Source of the DNA: Diphasiastrum complanatum
Lineage: Eukaryota > Streptophyta > Lycopodiopsida > Lycopodiales > Lycopodiaceae
Reading direction: 5' to 3'
DNA: 64,000 bases
NCBI GenBank assembly: GCA_029204225.1
Contig: CM055108.1
Coordinates: 3,198,473 to 3,262,472, forward strand
In this document: positions 1 through 13,175 of the stretch, one piece after another
Layout of the letters: each line of letters opens with the position of its first letter
Position numbering within the stretch: the stretch's first letter is position 1
Made by a program: the position numbers and the translations under genes
Notes under the pieces: model-generated
Told to the model about the DNA's origin: nothing
The model's input: the letters and a program-made list of their open reading frames with translations, nothing else
Databases searched by the model: none

Positions 1-180
1 AAAGGATTTTTGAACAACCTTTGGGGATCAACTGGCCGTGGGATAGCCCATTATGCTCCATTTTTGACATATTTTTGGATGACTCAGAAATGGTTTCCTA
101 CATCAAGCACTGTGCAACGAAGGTTTACAAATGCACAGGACCTTAAAGCAATTGAAGGGCTTGCAAAAGCTGATGTTTTG
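1..180 (+). CDS. alpha/beta-hydrolase, internal exon (5' part outside window)
   Basis: This is the upstream visible exon of a plant alpha/beta-hydrolase; the gene starts before the window. It is open from base 1 (reads KGFLNNLWGSTGRG...) and the frame ends at codon 60 with a GT donor at 181-182 (gtaata). The acceptor AG at 1770-1771 joins in phase 0 to the exon at 1772-2086. The encoded segment belongs to the lid/cap region between the nucleophile and the C-terminal Asp/His of the fold. From memory it resembles the Arabidopsis At1g74280/At1g74300-type hydrolases, whose substrate is unknown. The nucleophile Ser is not in the window. The ORF runs on past 180 into the intron, but that extension shows no family similarity. 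The 1.59-kb intron contains a retroelement fossil. Confidence 0.7.
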
Positions 181-251
181 GTAATATCTCAAAAGAAGAA
201 AGTAACTTGTTTGTGTTCTAGTTTTTATTTTTCAAAAGATTTTATACAATT

Positions 252-1130
252 GTTGATGTTGAAGATGTTTGTTCTTTTTTGCACTTTCTCTTGGATAATT
301 TGCATATTTCTCTAGAGTCTAGGCGATGTGCTTTTTCAACAAAGGATAGGAATTCCCATGGGTACTAATTGTGCTCTTCCTCTAGCTAACTTTTTTTTTT
401 TCTTATGAATTTGAATTTATGCAAAGATTAATTTCTTGTCGTACTTGTCCCATCTTATTGCATAAATTAACCCATGTTAGAACTTCAACTTAGAAGATAT
501 ATTGATGACTTTTTTGTTCCTGATTTTCTTGATTTTGGTAGTTTTCTGTATTAAGACCCTAACGTTTTTTGGTGGAGAAATCTATTCTAAAGACTCATAT
601 GAATTTAATTGTACAACTAGTGGTGATAAGTGCAATTTTTTAGGCCTTTCTATAAGCCAGCCTAGGTCAGGTTTATTGGTTGAGATTTTTGATAGAAGGC
701 TACAGCCAGAATACAGTAACTTGAACATTATTCACATGCCGCATATTTCTGTAAATACTGCTGATTATGCTAAATATGGAATTATCACTTCTCAATTCAA
801 CAAGTTTTCTTGTCTTTGTACTAGTAGAGATGCTTTTATAAACCAATTAAGCAATCTAACATGTTTAAAGTGTGGGGAGCTAAGGAGCCCTCTTTGTTTC
901 TAGTATTTTTATCTTGTCTGTCTTGTCAACTCTTGTCGACGTATTATGGTCCCTGTTTTTTTCTTTTTTTCTTTTTCCGCATTGTCATTTGCTTCTTAGT
1001 CACATTGGATCGACCCAAGAGAATCCGTATTCTTTTGAAACCCAGCTAGCAACTTATGCGTGGGTATTGATGAGACATAAGCAGTGCTTGTTGGCCAAGA
1101 TTTTTTGTTTATTGCATTCTTTATTCTTTC
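252..1130 (+). mobile_element. Penelope-like (PLE) reverse-transcriptase fossil inside the hydrolase intron
   Basis: A broken reverse transcriptase can be read in several frames in the sense direction of the host gene. Visible parts in order are: FLLDN near 280; QQRIGIPMGTNCA at about 337-375; a frameshift in a T run; YEFEFMQRLI near 405-435; the catalytic RYIDD at 495-509; and then CNFLGLSISQ and YGIITSQF up to about 900. The GIPMGTNCA and YIDD pairing and the SQxxR-type thumb are typical of Penelope-like RTs rather than Copia, Gypsy or L1. At least two frameshifts and one stop make it dead. No GIY-YIG endonuclease is seen. Its upstream limit is vague, and 900-1130 is only weakly similar. 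The intron lies in the gene's conserved region, so the fossil is tolerated by splicing. Confidence 0.75.
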
Positions 1131-1771
1131 TTTGACATAGATCCTTCGATTTTTTTGGTTGCGTGTATGTTTTTTCTAAGCTTTACCGTATAACATCACT
1201 GACTTCTCAAAGTAAATTGTGAAATTGGATATACTTCAATTTCACAAATAAATACAGATATTAATTATTTCTGATTATGAAAATTTCATTAATTGATGTC
1301 AAAACTCCTTGTGTGATTCTGAGGTCTCTCAGATATGGGACTCTACTTCTTTGTAAACCACAGGAACCAATTAGTTATCGAATGTAACAGGAACTACATT
1401 GATAACCAAATTCATCTATATAACAAAGGAAATACCCTATGAAATTAGATATTAGATAGCAATTGAAATATCAAATGCAGATTAATTATAAGTTTCAAAT
1501 AATGTCCGAGGCCAGTATCTTTGTGGAATCGCCTTGTGGTTTTGTATAGAAAATCAGAGCAGAAAGGTCCTCAAACAGATCTGAAGTGACCCATGACTGA
1601 ATTGCGTGTAGACTCTGCAGAAAAAATGCTGTCAAAATAAGAAAACTGCAAAATGAGGCCCTCGACTTCCTTTTATTTTCAACATAAATGCTGTAAGCTG
1701 TGGCTTTTCGATTATCAGTTAATGTTGGATGCTATTGAGCGACTGTTTTATTGCGTTTTCTAATCTCGCAG

Positions 1772-2086
1772 ATTGGAAAAGAACCGACACAACAGGGTGC
1801 AAGTGAATCCATGTACAGGGACATGAAGTCGATGTTCGGGAAATGGGAATTCTCTCCTGTAGACCTAGAAAATCCCTTCCCAAACAACAATGGTTCTGTC
1901 CATATCTGGCAAGGGGATGATGACCTTCTGGTAAGTGTGAGACTCCAACGGTACATTCATGGCAGGCTACCATGGATTCACTACCATGAGCTTCCAGGAC
2001 AAGGTCACTTGCTGGTGGGTATTAAGAATTTGCCAGATGAAATTCTTAGTGCTCTGTTAATAAGGGATGAAAAAGTGTTGGACTGA
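1772..2086 (+). CDS. alpha/beta-hydrolase, last exon
   Basis: The 104-codon terminal exon starts after the acceptor AG at 1770-1771 and ends at TGA 2084-2086. It holds the C-terminal catalytic part of the fold: SVHIWQGDDDLLV carries the acid Asp, LQRYIHGRLPWIHYHELPG is the family signature, and GQGHLL carries the catalytic His. The close match to the plant At1g74280-like hydrolases sets both identity and frame. At one position the usual LVPV-type motif reads LVSV, and the tail after the His is slightly diverged (GHLLVGIK). No frameshift or stop occurs, so the gene may be functional. It is followed by AT-rich 3' sequence without another gene. Confidence 0.8.
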   Translation: MGKEPTQQGASESMYRDMKSMFGKWEFSPVDLENPFPNNNGSVHIWQGDDDLLVSVRLQRYIHGRLPWIHYHELPGQGHLLVGIKNLPDEILSALLIRDEKVLD

Positions 2087-4700
2087 CACTTGGCAGTCTT
2101 CAATTCATCATACATATAAAATACTTGATCATTATTCTGTTAGTGTAAGCAGAAAAGTTGAAATGATTGATATTGTCGTTACTCAAAACCCTAGTTTATG
2201 TGCCATAGTGACAGTATGTCATTGAAGGCTTGAGCTTTATCGCAAAGCAGTCTCAAGCAAAGGCATATATTGAGTTGTATGTCAGATCATCCAGATAATT
2301 TACTTTTTATATGTGCTGACTATAATGTCTTAGCGTATCCTGCTTCATGTATTTATTTGAACCTGATTTTTGACCAATCTTGAAGGGATATGTGTGCCGG
2401 GCATTTGCTGCAATCCAGGTTCTTTATATATATTAAGGTGCTTTTTTTAACCACATTGTGGCATCCATGCTGCATAAGTAAATCACACTGTGCAGTGAAT
2501 GACTTCATTCTCTACATGCTGTATGGAATGCAGAAATAATCTACTGAAATTTGTTTGTAATTCGGAATTTTAAAAGCTATTTTTTGGAGTTTTGTAAGCA
2601 ACTAAAAAAATCATCAGTCTCATTTCTCAATATAATCTCCTTGGAATTTAAATTATCAGCTAGCACAGAGTTATTGTGATGGATAATGAGAAATGTCAAA
2701 TGACATGCCACTTACCCTATTGATAGTCTGAAGGTGCGACTTTAGGGTTGAGCATGCTACCAGTAAGCTAGCAACTACCTGCTGGTTGATGCCTAATGAT
2801 TAAATGTCTCAAAAAATAGGTCCAAGTGGAAAAATGATACAATTAAGAGATACAGTGGATTCCTATGGCCCGAGTAATAATGTCAAGTAATATCTTGATG
2901 ATATGTCCCAAACGTCATTCCGCATTATCATCCCCACACCAAACCCCCGCGCCCTCCCCATCCTCCCCACATATTTATGATGTTTGTGGCTATAAGCTTG
3001 TCAATCAACATGACGACAATCGAGGAGCCACAATGGGCACAATGGTTAAGGTTTTGTATGGGTGGGCTTTTGGAAGAATTCCCATCAAACAATCCACATG
3101 GCTATATCTCGTACTTTCTTGCATCAACATAGGAAAAACTCAAATGAACATTAAGCATTCTACAAAGTAAATAACACTTGGTAAATGACTATGAATGGTG
3201 CCAACAATGGATCGTAGTAAACCTTGACAGTGATAAAGTAACGATGATTGGACTCCCCAATCAATCTATAGTCCATAAGCTAGTTGATCATGAGTGTGCA
3301 ATCCTTACAAGAAACAAGCTTCAATATATATATTATTAATATGTAGTTGCAACATAATTGGCTTACAAATTATCTTGCCATCCATTCAATGGTTAGAATC
3401 GCCTCTTGGAAGGTCTTTGCTACTATTGTGATATGTAAACTTTGGTTGGTTGCTCTTCGAAGTAGCCTTGCTTGCACATTAAGGGTTTTGACAAACTGCG
3501 AGTGAATCACCTATGAGTTTTGAGAGTTTCCTTTTGACATGGGTCACAAATTTTCATAGCACATGGCGTGCTACCAAAATGACGCTATGCTACGCTAGGT
3601 TAGGGTGGAGATTACATTACAGACATAGGAATTCGTTCGTTTGTGGGTCCTTTTGTCTTTAGAGAGAAATGCGACCTTTCTGTCTTTAGAGATCTTTTTT
3701 TGTTTTTTGCAAAATTTAAAGATACTAGTATATTTTCACAAATGTATAGATACAAGAAAAAGGTACATGGTAGTCCAAGGCCGAAACAATGAAAACCTCA
3801 AAGGGCAGTTTTGTACACGAGGAACTATTCGCACACCACACATCGAGGCTGTCCCAAAAGTTAAGTAACCTTAGAAAATTACATAACTAATCGCAAACAA
3901 GCTGCTGCTGAAAGAGGGGAAGAAGCACCATCAAAAACCTGTCGATTCCGTGTCATCCAAATTTGACAAAGTACTTTGCTTGGGTTTCGATGATGCACCA
4001 TCTTTCTTTTCCAAAAGTTTCCCAACTTCGCGATCGATTTCATTCTAAGCATGAAACAAGCCAGCCATCTTGACATATAAACAATGTTCCTATTGAAAGA
4101 AAACATATGCAACTCATAATTGAAAATTACCAATACTCACATTAAAAACAATTTTTGCCAGCATATATCGGGTCAATGGGTACCAAGGTAGCACCCCCTT
4201 CTTTTGTTCCAAATTTTGCACTCTTTGCATTTGTGATAATTCTTGTGTTGAAAAATTCTTCTCAAAATATGATGCATCGCTCTCACCTAGCTTCCTCGAG
4301 TACAACGCATCCTTGAATTCCATTTTGACGACTGCATCCTTGTTCAACCTTAAACCATCTATCAAGTAGTTCATATAGTTAATCCATACACATATGAAAT
4401 ACAAGCTTCACTCTTGTTTGAGCTTACTTTTGCTTGAACTTCTCCTTCGGGGTGTATGTATCTCTTTCATCAATGTACCTACTAGTTCTTTCTATGAATA
4501 AATGCACCAGGGTATTTCTTCTTTTCAAACCATAATACAAGTCAACTATTGAATTCTTATGAACAAACGCGTAACAATTTCTCAAATCTTCAATCAAATT
4601 TCAATTGTTAAACTTCTTATATTTAAACTCATGAAGTTCCCTCCATTCTACCACGTCGGTGCGTTGGGAATAGAGGAAGCATTAACATTTTTCCTGTTCT
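2087..4700. other. intergenic, no supported gene
   Basis: Begins with the 3' flank of the hydrolase gene. Short ORFs occur at 2865-3170 and 3641-3868 on plus and at 3879-4404 on minus, but none shows a recognisable domain, and codon use looks like noncoding AT-rich DNA. The minus-strand ORF at 4114-4404 is lysine- and glutamate-rich and could be an exon fragment of a decayed gene. No repeat or RNA gene was recognised. Confidence 0.4.
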
Positions 4701-5240
4701 ATTCAAACATTTTGAGTCGATGCTCTTCACAACACATTGCAACTTCAGACAACGCTCATCATAAATTGTTAGAAGTGCCTTGTCTCCCTCCATTCCCAGC
4801 ACGCCGGCATGCTGGGAATGAAGGGACCTCAAGCTAAAAAAAAATTGTTGACCGATGCTTTACAAATGCTTGGTCGATTTTCCTGATCGATGTTGCTCGT
4901 CAAAAATTGTCTACAGTGCCTAGGCTCCCTCCATTCCCAACATGCCAAGCTTCACATCACATTGCAACATCAAACAAAGATCATCATAAATGGTTAGAAA
5001 TGCCTTGTCTCTCTCCATTCCCAGCACGCCTGCGTGCTCGGAATGGAAGGACCTCAGGTTTAAAAAATTTGTTGAACGATGCTTTACAAATGCTTGTCGA
5101 TTTTCCTGATCGATGTTGCTCGTCAAAAATTGTCTACAGTGCCTAGGCTCCCTCCATTCCCAAGCTTGTTTACAGTGTCTCAACTCCCTCCATTTCTAGC
5201 ACACTGGCGTGTTGGGAATGGAGGGAGCCTAGGCAACTTT
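4700..5240. repeat. tandem block of hairpin-forming repeats
   Basis: Two direct copies of a unit of roughly 220 bp (GATGCTTTACAAATGCTTG... at about 4852 and 5078; GTGCCTAGGCTCCCTCCATT at about 4915 and 5140) carry near-palindromes. CTCCCTCCATTCCCAGCACG pairs with TGCTGGGAATGAAGGGA at about 4788-4830. Similar hairpins occur at about 5008-5058 and 5177-5234, each with a GC-rich turn such as CACGCCGGCATG. The arms have diverged independently. This looks like a clustered foldback element; no coding capacity is evident. Confidence 0.65.
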
Positions 5241-5575
5241 CTTCATCAATCAAAATGGCATGAATCGATGGTCATCACCAACGATTTACGGTTTTAAATG
5301 GCTCTCATCATAAATTCTCTTGCCTCGGACTTGAAACATTTAAAATTTTAGACCTGCTTGCCTTCGATTTCTAGCACGCTGGCAAGCAGGGCAAAAAAAT
5401 TTCCGTGGAAGCTCAAGCATGTAGAACGCATGCATAGATTCTAGCCATAGAAGTCACTAACCATCAATCGTTTGAAGCTGCTCTCTCCTCTGATCGATTG
5501 TCCACTCCTATGATCTGCCCTCTTTTGCTGCTTCTGCCCTCTACGCTTACAATGCCCTCTTTGCTGCTCCACTCA

Positions 5576-5578
<3 letters not shown>

Positions 5579-5620
<42 letters not shown>
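5579..5620. repeat. (TC)n microsatellite
   Basis: Uninterrupted TC dinucleotide run of about 42 bp. It generates spurious Ser-Leu and Arg-Glu ORFs on the two strands. Confidence 0.95.
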
Positions 5621-5622
<2 letters not shown>

Positions 5623-6287
5623 AAACTTAGAAACAGACCAGAAACTCAAACTCAGGAACAAGAACAAGGCCAAAATCAAAAAACCTTTTTTAAGCTACGA
5701 GAAAATAATAGGAAATGAATGAAATTTTTTTTTTCAGGACGAGATCTTTTTAATAGGAACCTCAAAAACCAATTTTTTTATCAATGTTATGAACAAGTTT
5801 TCACTCCATGTAAAGTCAAGGGCTTGAAATTTTTTTTATCTTAACAAAAAAGTACCTAAGGAGTGGTGCCTAGGAACTACATTCAATACATGAGTCTCTT
5901 TTCCTCTTTGAGTGTACCTCAACAATGATAACCAATGACTATATTTTAACACTTTCAAAATGATTTTGTTAAGGAAACATAAGCTTCAACATCACAATGT
6001 CAAGGCCTTACTTTGTTAGTGTCATGCATAAAGATGATGGCTTCTTGACTTACTATCATGTACGAGGAGAAAATTTCCTTACATAGTTCCAATAAAAGCA
6101 CAAGGTCTTTCTTACTTCGTGTCTAGTATAATGAAAAGGCCTCATAAGCCTTTGACATACTTTCAAAGTCTTCTTGGAAAAGTACATAACTTACAATAGG
6201 AGTACTTAGAGGACTTAAACTATCGTCAGCAATTGTTTAGTCCATTGCATTGCCTTAAGGTCATGACAATATTGATCGTGTTTGATA

Positions 6288-6320
<33 letters not shown>

Positions 6321-7404
6321 GGGCTCTGTTGCATACATATACTATTTTATTCGCTTCACGAATTTCTACGGGAAGCATGGGTCTTGTACAAACCAAGTTC
6401 ATGGTGGTGCCTAAAAATGCCTTACTATGATTGAAAGACCCCATATACAAAAAAAAGTTTTTTTTTTAAATGATGGGAAAATTGGAAATCCGTCGATGGC
6501 CAGGATTTGTGCACATTATGGACATTCAATCTAACGGTGAACAATAATCTGCACTTAGTACACCTAAGTGTTCTCTGGTTTCTATAAATAGGGAGATCAC
6601 ACAACCCTATTGTTTACTCTTCATGCTCTCTTGCTCTCTCTCTTTCCCTTGCTCTGGCTCTCTCGGTTCTCTACCTTACCATGATTGTTGATGATCGGAA
6701 AAGAGAAGGCCTGTGAATGTTCCTGGAAGAGTAATCGTATGAAGCTTAGAATATGTCCTCCTTTAACAGCGAGTTACTATTATAACAAATCATCGATAAT
6801 ATGCTTATAGTTTGCTATGAACACTGTGGTTTAAAAGCAAGTTCTGGCTTGCAAACTTTTGGTTGGATACCTCTACAATCAAGCATCGACTCAAGAAGCA
6901 GGAGTGGGCATGTTTCACAGATATTATGCAGACCTTTTCATACTTAAAGTAGGCGCTGGACAACGATTTAGCACATGATGATAGTCATCACACTTTTGTG
7001 TACAGATTTGATAATGCAATGGTCGCTGGCCAGCGCCTTCTCTGTTGAGAGAGCTCCACACATTTTTCAGAGTGGATGATGATCAGAAATGCGATGGACT
7101 GCTCTCCATGCATGCGGTTTCCTAAAAACCAGAAGTAATAGCATAAATTTGATGATATACATGCTATTTCTACACTCGATTGGCTGTAGTTTTTCACATA
7201 TAATGGCTCCGGTGGTATGCTTGGTTGGTATCATAAAAGTGTGATGATATCTGCCTTTGATAACTAATAATCTTACAGTGTTGGTTACCATAATTCGAAG
7301 CATGAATGGTATAAGCCCTTTGAAGTCTTTTGTGATTTCGATGTTCATAATATCCCACCATGTACTTGCTCTATTAGTAAACGTTTTAAAGAGTTCATTT
7401 CTGG
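5621..7404. other. intergenic with one TATA-like region and a short microsatellite
   Basis: No gene is supported. A (TC)n run occupies 6291-6318. A convincing TATA box stands at 6583-6590, but no clear coding sequence follows it before the PLE fossil at 7.4 kb. A CT-rich tract follows at about 6620-6665. The minus ORF at 7067-7417 overlaps the PLE upstream flank and has no recognised domain. Confidence 0.4.
6583..6590 (+). promoter_or_regulatory. TATA box in a promoter-like context
   Basis: TATAAATA followed by GGGAGATCACACAACCC and a pyrimidine-rich stretch (CTCTTGCTCTCTCTC), the usual look of a plant core promoter and 5' leader. No downstream gene was identified, so it may belong to a solo LTR or a lost gene. 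Confidence 0.3.
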
Positions 7405-8622
7405 AATTTTTGGACATGTCGTCTCAATGGATATTAGTAACAAATGTTTAAAGAATGACCTAAACAAAGGACTTAATCATATTGCATTATGTCAGTCTAA
7501 TATCAATGAGGTGGTTTTGGAACTTTACCATGGATGGTTTGAATTGACATAAATTTTACCTGTTTATCAAAATATTGATCATGAAACTATTATGGAACAT
7601 GCCCTTATATGCAAGGATGTTGTGACAAACTTTTTGAAAAACACCAAATGGCTGCACGGAAAAAGTATAATGAACAACAAACTAAAAAATGCCATTGGTG
7701 AGCGTAACTGGATTACTACCAACCTTTATGTGAATGGTGTGGATAAGGCCCAACATAACTCATGCTTCATGTGCATCTACTTCGTAAGAAACTTGGCATT
7801 GGTAAGATTGTCTAGTCCAGATTTCGTCCCTTTTCCAAAAGAAAATAACAATACCCTAGACAATGCTATGATAAAGATCGGTGATACCTTTGCTAGCAAG
7901 ATATCTGATTATCTGATAGGGAAAGAAGAACTACCTTTTTTACTTTGTACTTTCAAGGCAAATAAGAATGCGTTCAGGTGGATTACAAATGCAATGACTG
8001 CTATTTTTCAAAGGTGGCTACGTTTTTCTGGAGCTCTTGGTATACTGACTACTCTCCACATGGGGAGGGCAAGCCTTAAGGCAATTTCATACCAGAGTAT
8101 CCTGAATGTGGATACCAACTTATTTTGACAGTGCGATTTATCCACTGCATTCTATCTTAATGGGCCTAACAAAATCACTTCAATGTGGTCTAACGACATT
8201 TTTCAAAATGCTATGAAAATATCCCTCTTAATGGTCTTGATGGCTTAAGACAGTTATACAAAAAATGATATGGTATGCATTCAAGTCTTGTAAAAACAAA
8301 AAAAATGCCTATAAAAGCCTTAGGGAATTTGATTGGAAGTGGGTAAGCAAGCCAACTCATAAATGGACCAATATTGATAGAGAACTTCTTTGCCAATGGA
8401 ATGATTTACTAATTGACAATTGCATAGTGAGATTAGGAAACATAACATGGAGACATGTTTGTGGTATTCCCATGGGTTTTGCTTGTTCTCGTACTTGGTG
8501 TAATTGGTATCTATTTTTATGAATTGCATTTCATGAAAAGACTTGCCAGACTTGATAAGGTAGAATACCTATGTGCCTTCAAGCATACCTTTCGTTATAT
8601 TGATGATATTTCACTTAACTAA
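7405..8622 (+). mobile_element. second Penelope-like reverse-transcriptase fossil
   Basis: A degenerate RT of a different PLE lineage from the one at 0.25-1.1 kb. Reading order: GLNHIALCQSN near 7480; VNGVDKAQHNSCFMCIYFVR at about 7733-7790; the LCTFKANKNAFRWITNA block near 7943-7995; motif A-like QCDLSTAF after a stop near 8130; DNCIVRLGNITWRHVCGIPM at about 8418-8475; a frameshift; YELHFMKRLARL; and the catalytic RYIDDIS at about 8593-8613. The open pieces are 7592-8128 and 8265-8522. At least two in-frame stops and two frameshifts inactivate it, and it stops just after YIDD, so the thumb and any GIY-YIG domain are missing. Family assignment rests on the IPMG plus YIDD pair and overall order. 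Confidence 0.75.
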
Positions 8623-8805
8623 CTTGTGCAGTTTTGTTTTGTGGGATGGTGGCAGGTAATAGCTGGGTGTCTTGAAACTTGCTTCGCTTTATGGTACTCT
8701 ATACTGTTAGACTTTATACATCATTGTTTTTTACTGTTATGCTATAAATTGAAGGGTTCAAAGGGTTTGTCTTGACTTGTTAAGAGGGACTATGTGAAAT
8801 CTTGT

Positions 8806-8808
<3 letters not shown>

Positions 8809-8874
<66 letters not shown>
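8809..8874. repeat. (TC)n microsatellite
   Basis: Pure CT/TC run of about 66 bp, shortly downstream of the second PLE fossil. Confidence 0.95.
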
Positions 8875-10524
<1,650 letters not shown>

Positions 10525-11027
10525 TCATGATGCGAAGCGTGATTCCCAGGAGCCTCCCATCATTGTCGCACGAAAATATAAACGAGCAACCAGCAGCTGA
10601 TCTTTGATTTGCTCTAAGGCCATCGGCTTATTTGGATCGAATGCCAGAGGAGGGAGACAATCGTCCCATCTGGTTGCCACTGACGCCAACAGAGTTAGAT
10701 CTTTAGCAAACATTGCCGATTGTCGCACCGTTGGATCTGGAGAGTGGACATATTCTCTCTGATAGGCTTGAAGGCACGGTGGAAATCCATTGAGATTGTC
10801 CAACTGTAGGGCTGATGGATGATTGGCCAATTGGGCGTATGGATGGTGATCTTGTCCATAGCCAACCCCAAATCTTTCCATTTATTTCTTCGCGGCATTG
10901 GCACGTAATAGGGATCTATCGGCAATTGGCGAGGGCTGGCGACATAACTCCTAATTGATGCCGGAGTTTTTTCAAAAACAGTGATTTTCCATGTCGGTTG
11001 CTCTCCCAATGCAGGTATTTTATCCAA
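10525..11027 (-). pseudogene. unrecognised coding remnant downstream of Gypsy integrase
   Basis: Two overlapping minus-strand frames (10695-11027 and 10525-10881) look protein-like: proline-rich with PYYVPMPRRNKWKDLGLAM, then FPPCLQAYQREYVHSPDPTV and VATRWDDCLPPLAFDPNK. One frameshift seems to separate them. They lie 3' of the Gypsy integrase on the same strand, where some plant Ty3/Gypsy (Tat/Athila-like) elements carry an additional ORF. No domain was recognised, so the relation to the element is only positional. Confidence 0.3.
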
Positions 11028-11484
11028 CTCTTTGTCGGCCTCTATCTCAGAGATCTTAAATTTCAGAACTCATCCACCATGCGAGGACTCATGCGGATGT
11101 TGCTTTAATAATGAGGTTAGGATGCTCGACGAAGGTTCTCAAAATGGCATATCACTGATCCTTCACCCGACTCAAAAACTGAGGTTTTTTTGGACAAGAA
11201 CCTTAGCCCACCTCAAATTAGATAAATCTAGAGGGATGTATAGTCTGATAGCTCAGTGAAGGTTTCTGGTACTAAATACGCTAAATCTGACCAAAACAGT
11301 GATTTTCTAAGTCTTTTTCCATCAAAAAATTACTGTGCTTCCTTTCCTATGCTGCTTATCAGTCTTTTCTCAATTTAATAATTTTTTTTAAACTGTCTTT
11401 TTCCCAAAAAACTCAACAAATTAAGTACTGAAAAACAAAAATTGAAAAACAAATAAAATTAAAAAACCATTGAGATCAAACTTG

Positions 11485-12432
11485 CTAAACTGGCGGAGCA
11501 GACTGCCAAAACTTGCGTAAGCGGTTGCCATTCACCGGAGTCTCAAATCGTTTTCCATCCAAGTGCTCAAGAATTACTGTGCCATAGTTCAAGATTTCCT
11601 TCACTTTATACGGGCCTTCCCCGGTAAATTTCAACTTGCCCTTGATCAGTTTGGTTTTGTACATTAATGCAAGATCTCCTACTTTCAAATCTTTGTTGTG
11701 CAATCGGCGATCGTGCCATGCCTTGCGGCAGGCTTTCTCTGCGGCTAAGGCATGAACTGCCATCAATCGGGTTTCACATAATTTGTGCGACGCTTCATGA
11801 CGGAGTTGTAAAGAGGTATCATCATTTAATCATTTGGTGGCCGCTATGCGTAAAGATAAGATTTAAAATTCAATCGGCATGACAACATCTTGACCATAAA
11901 CCAGTTGAAAAGGTGTTTGATTTGTACTATTTTTGTAAGCGGTTCTGAATGTCCATAATGTTGCATATAGTTTATGTTCCCAATCAGACCGACTCGTTTC
12001 AACTGTCTTTCTCATAATGGTGCAGAGAATCTTATTGGAAGATTCAGCTTGGCCATTCCCTCTGGGATAGTAGGGAGTACTAAATCTGTGTATAACAAAA
12101 AAATCTTTTAGTAAACACTTTATTGTTTGATTAACAAAGTGTGTACTCCGGTCACTGACAATCTCGATCGGAGATCCAAATCTGATGATAATATTTTCAT
12201 ATAGAAACTTGGCCGTAGATTTCGCATCAGCAACTTTGACAGCTTTGGCTTCAACCCATTTGGTCATGTAATCAGTTGCTACGATAATGTATCGGGCCTG
12301 AGATCCTTGCACGGCAGGGTGAATAGGTCCAACATAATCCAGTCCCCATTTTTCAAACGATGCTTGCGATAAAACCGGATGCAAGAGTTTCTGAGTTATG
12401 TCAAGTAGCCCGTTCTTCTTAGCAAACATCAC
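11485..12432 (-). mobile_element. Ty3/Gypsy integrase remnant
   Basis: Minus-strand pol fragment of a Ty3/Gypsy LTR retrotransposon. The integrase core (12432-11863) shows GLDYVGPI (first Asp), VSDRSTHF (second Asp) and GNGQAESSNK (Glu), with exactly 35 residues between second Asp and Glu. After a frameshift between 11863 and 11766, the C-terminal integrase part follows (11766-11485): RRLHNKDLKVGDLALMYKTK, GKLKFTGEGPYKV and NGNRLRKFW, the usual Gypsy integrase C-terminal fold. Reverse transcriptase, RNase H, protease and gag are absent. The usual SDNGTQF has become SDRSTHF, a further sign of decay. No LTRs were identified. Confidence 0.8.
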
Positions 12433-13175
12433 ATGTCTGAATAAAATTTTCTTTTTGCAATCTTTGTTTTTCCCTTAAAACATTTTTTTAAGGCACCTTC
12501 GCCTTCTTCGCATTTTTTGCACCTTCGGGAAAAATGCGACACAGTGACCAAAATGCCTTGCAATCCATTTCAGGCCTACCTTCGGGTTTTTTTGCATTTC
12601 TCTGCCTTCGTCTTTTTAGGTACCTTCGGGATTTGCATACCTTTTCTGTTCAAAGGCACCTTCGGATTTTTCCGGGTTTTTGGCAACAGTGGCAGACCGA
12701 CGTCACCAACTTATCATCAACCCTCAAAACAACTAGACAACTAAATATCCCAAGGGCGGTTACCTACTTTGTACATATATAAAGACTGGCATAAAAAGCT
12801 GGATCAAGCTAAATAAGGTTTTTATTATTATCAAATTTTTCTGAAGCCAGCGTAATCACACTCAACATTCAAGCTGAAGTTAACACTTCAAGCCATTGTA
12901 CTCAATGTTGATATTAATCAGAGTGCAATTTTTGTCTCACTACTGTATTGTTCATTTGTGCAATTTGTATGAATCATTCATCTTGAGTATTTCTGCTACT
13001 AACTGTTGCGTTTCTGTTCCTACACGCCAATGCTCAAGCTTCTGCTGCCTATCCTCTCGATTTACGACATAGGTTCCATACCTCTATCCAAGGCATAGAC
13101 ACATACATGCCCTTTGTTGGAAATTAAGCCCAAACAAATGAGACTTTCGTTATGAAAAATCAAAAGGGTGCTCTA
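12433..13175. other. LTR-like leader region and spacer
   Basis: No gene. The stretch 12480-12680 repeats CACCTTCG(C/G)-type motifs. TATATAAA at 12776-12783, followed by GACTGGCATAAAAAGCTGG and a T-rich leader, looks like an LTR or gene promoter on the plus strand, which is opposite to the Gypsy integrase. Ownership is unknown. Confidence 0.35.
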
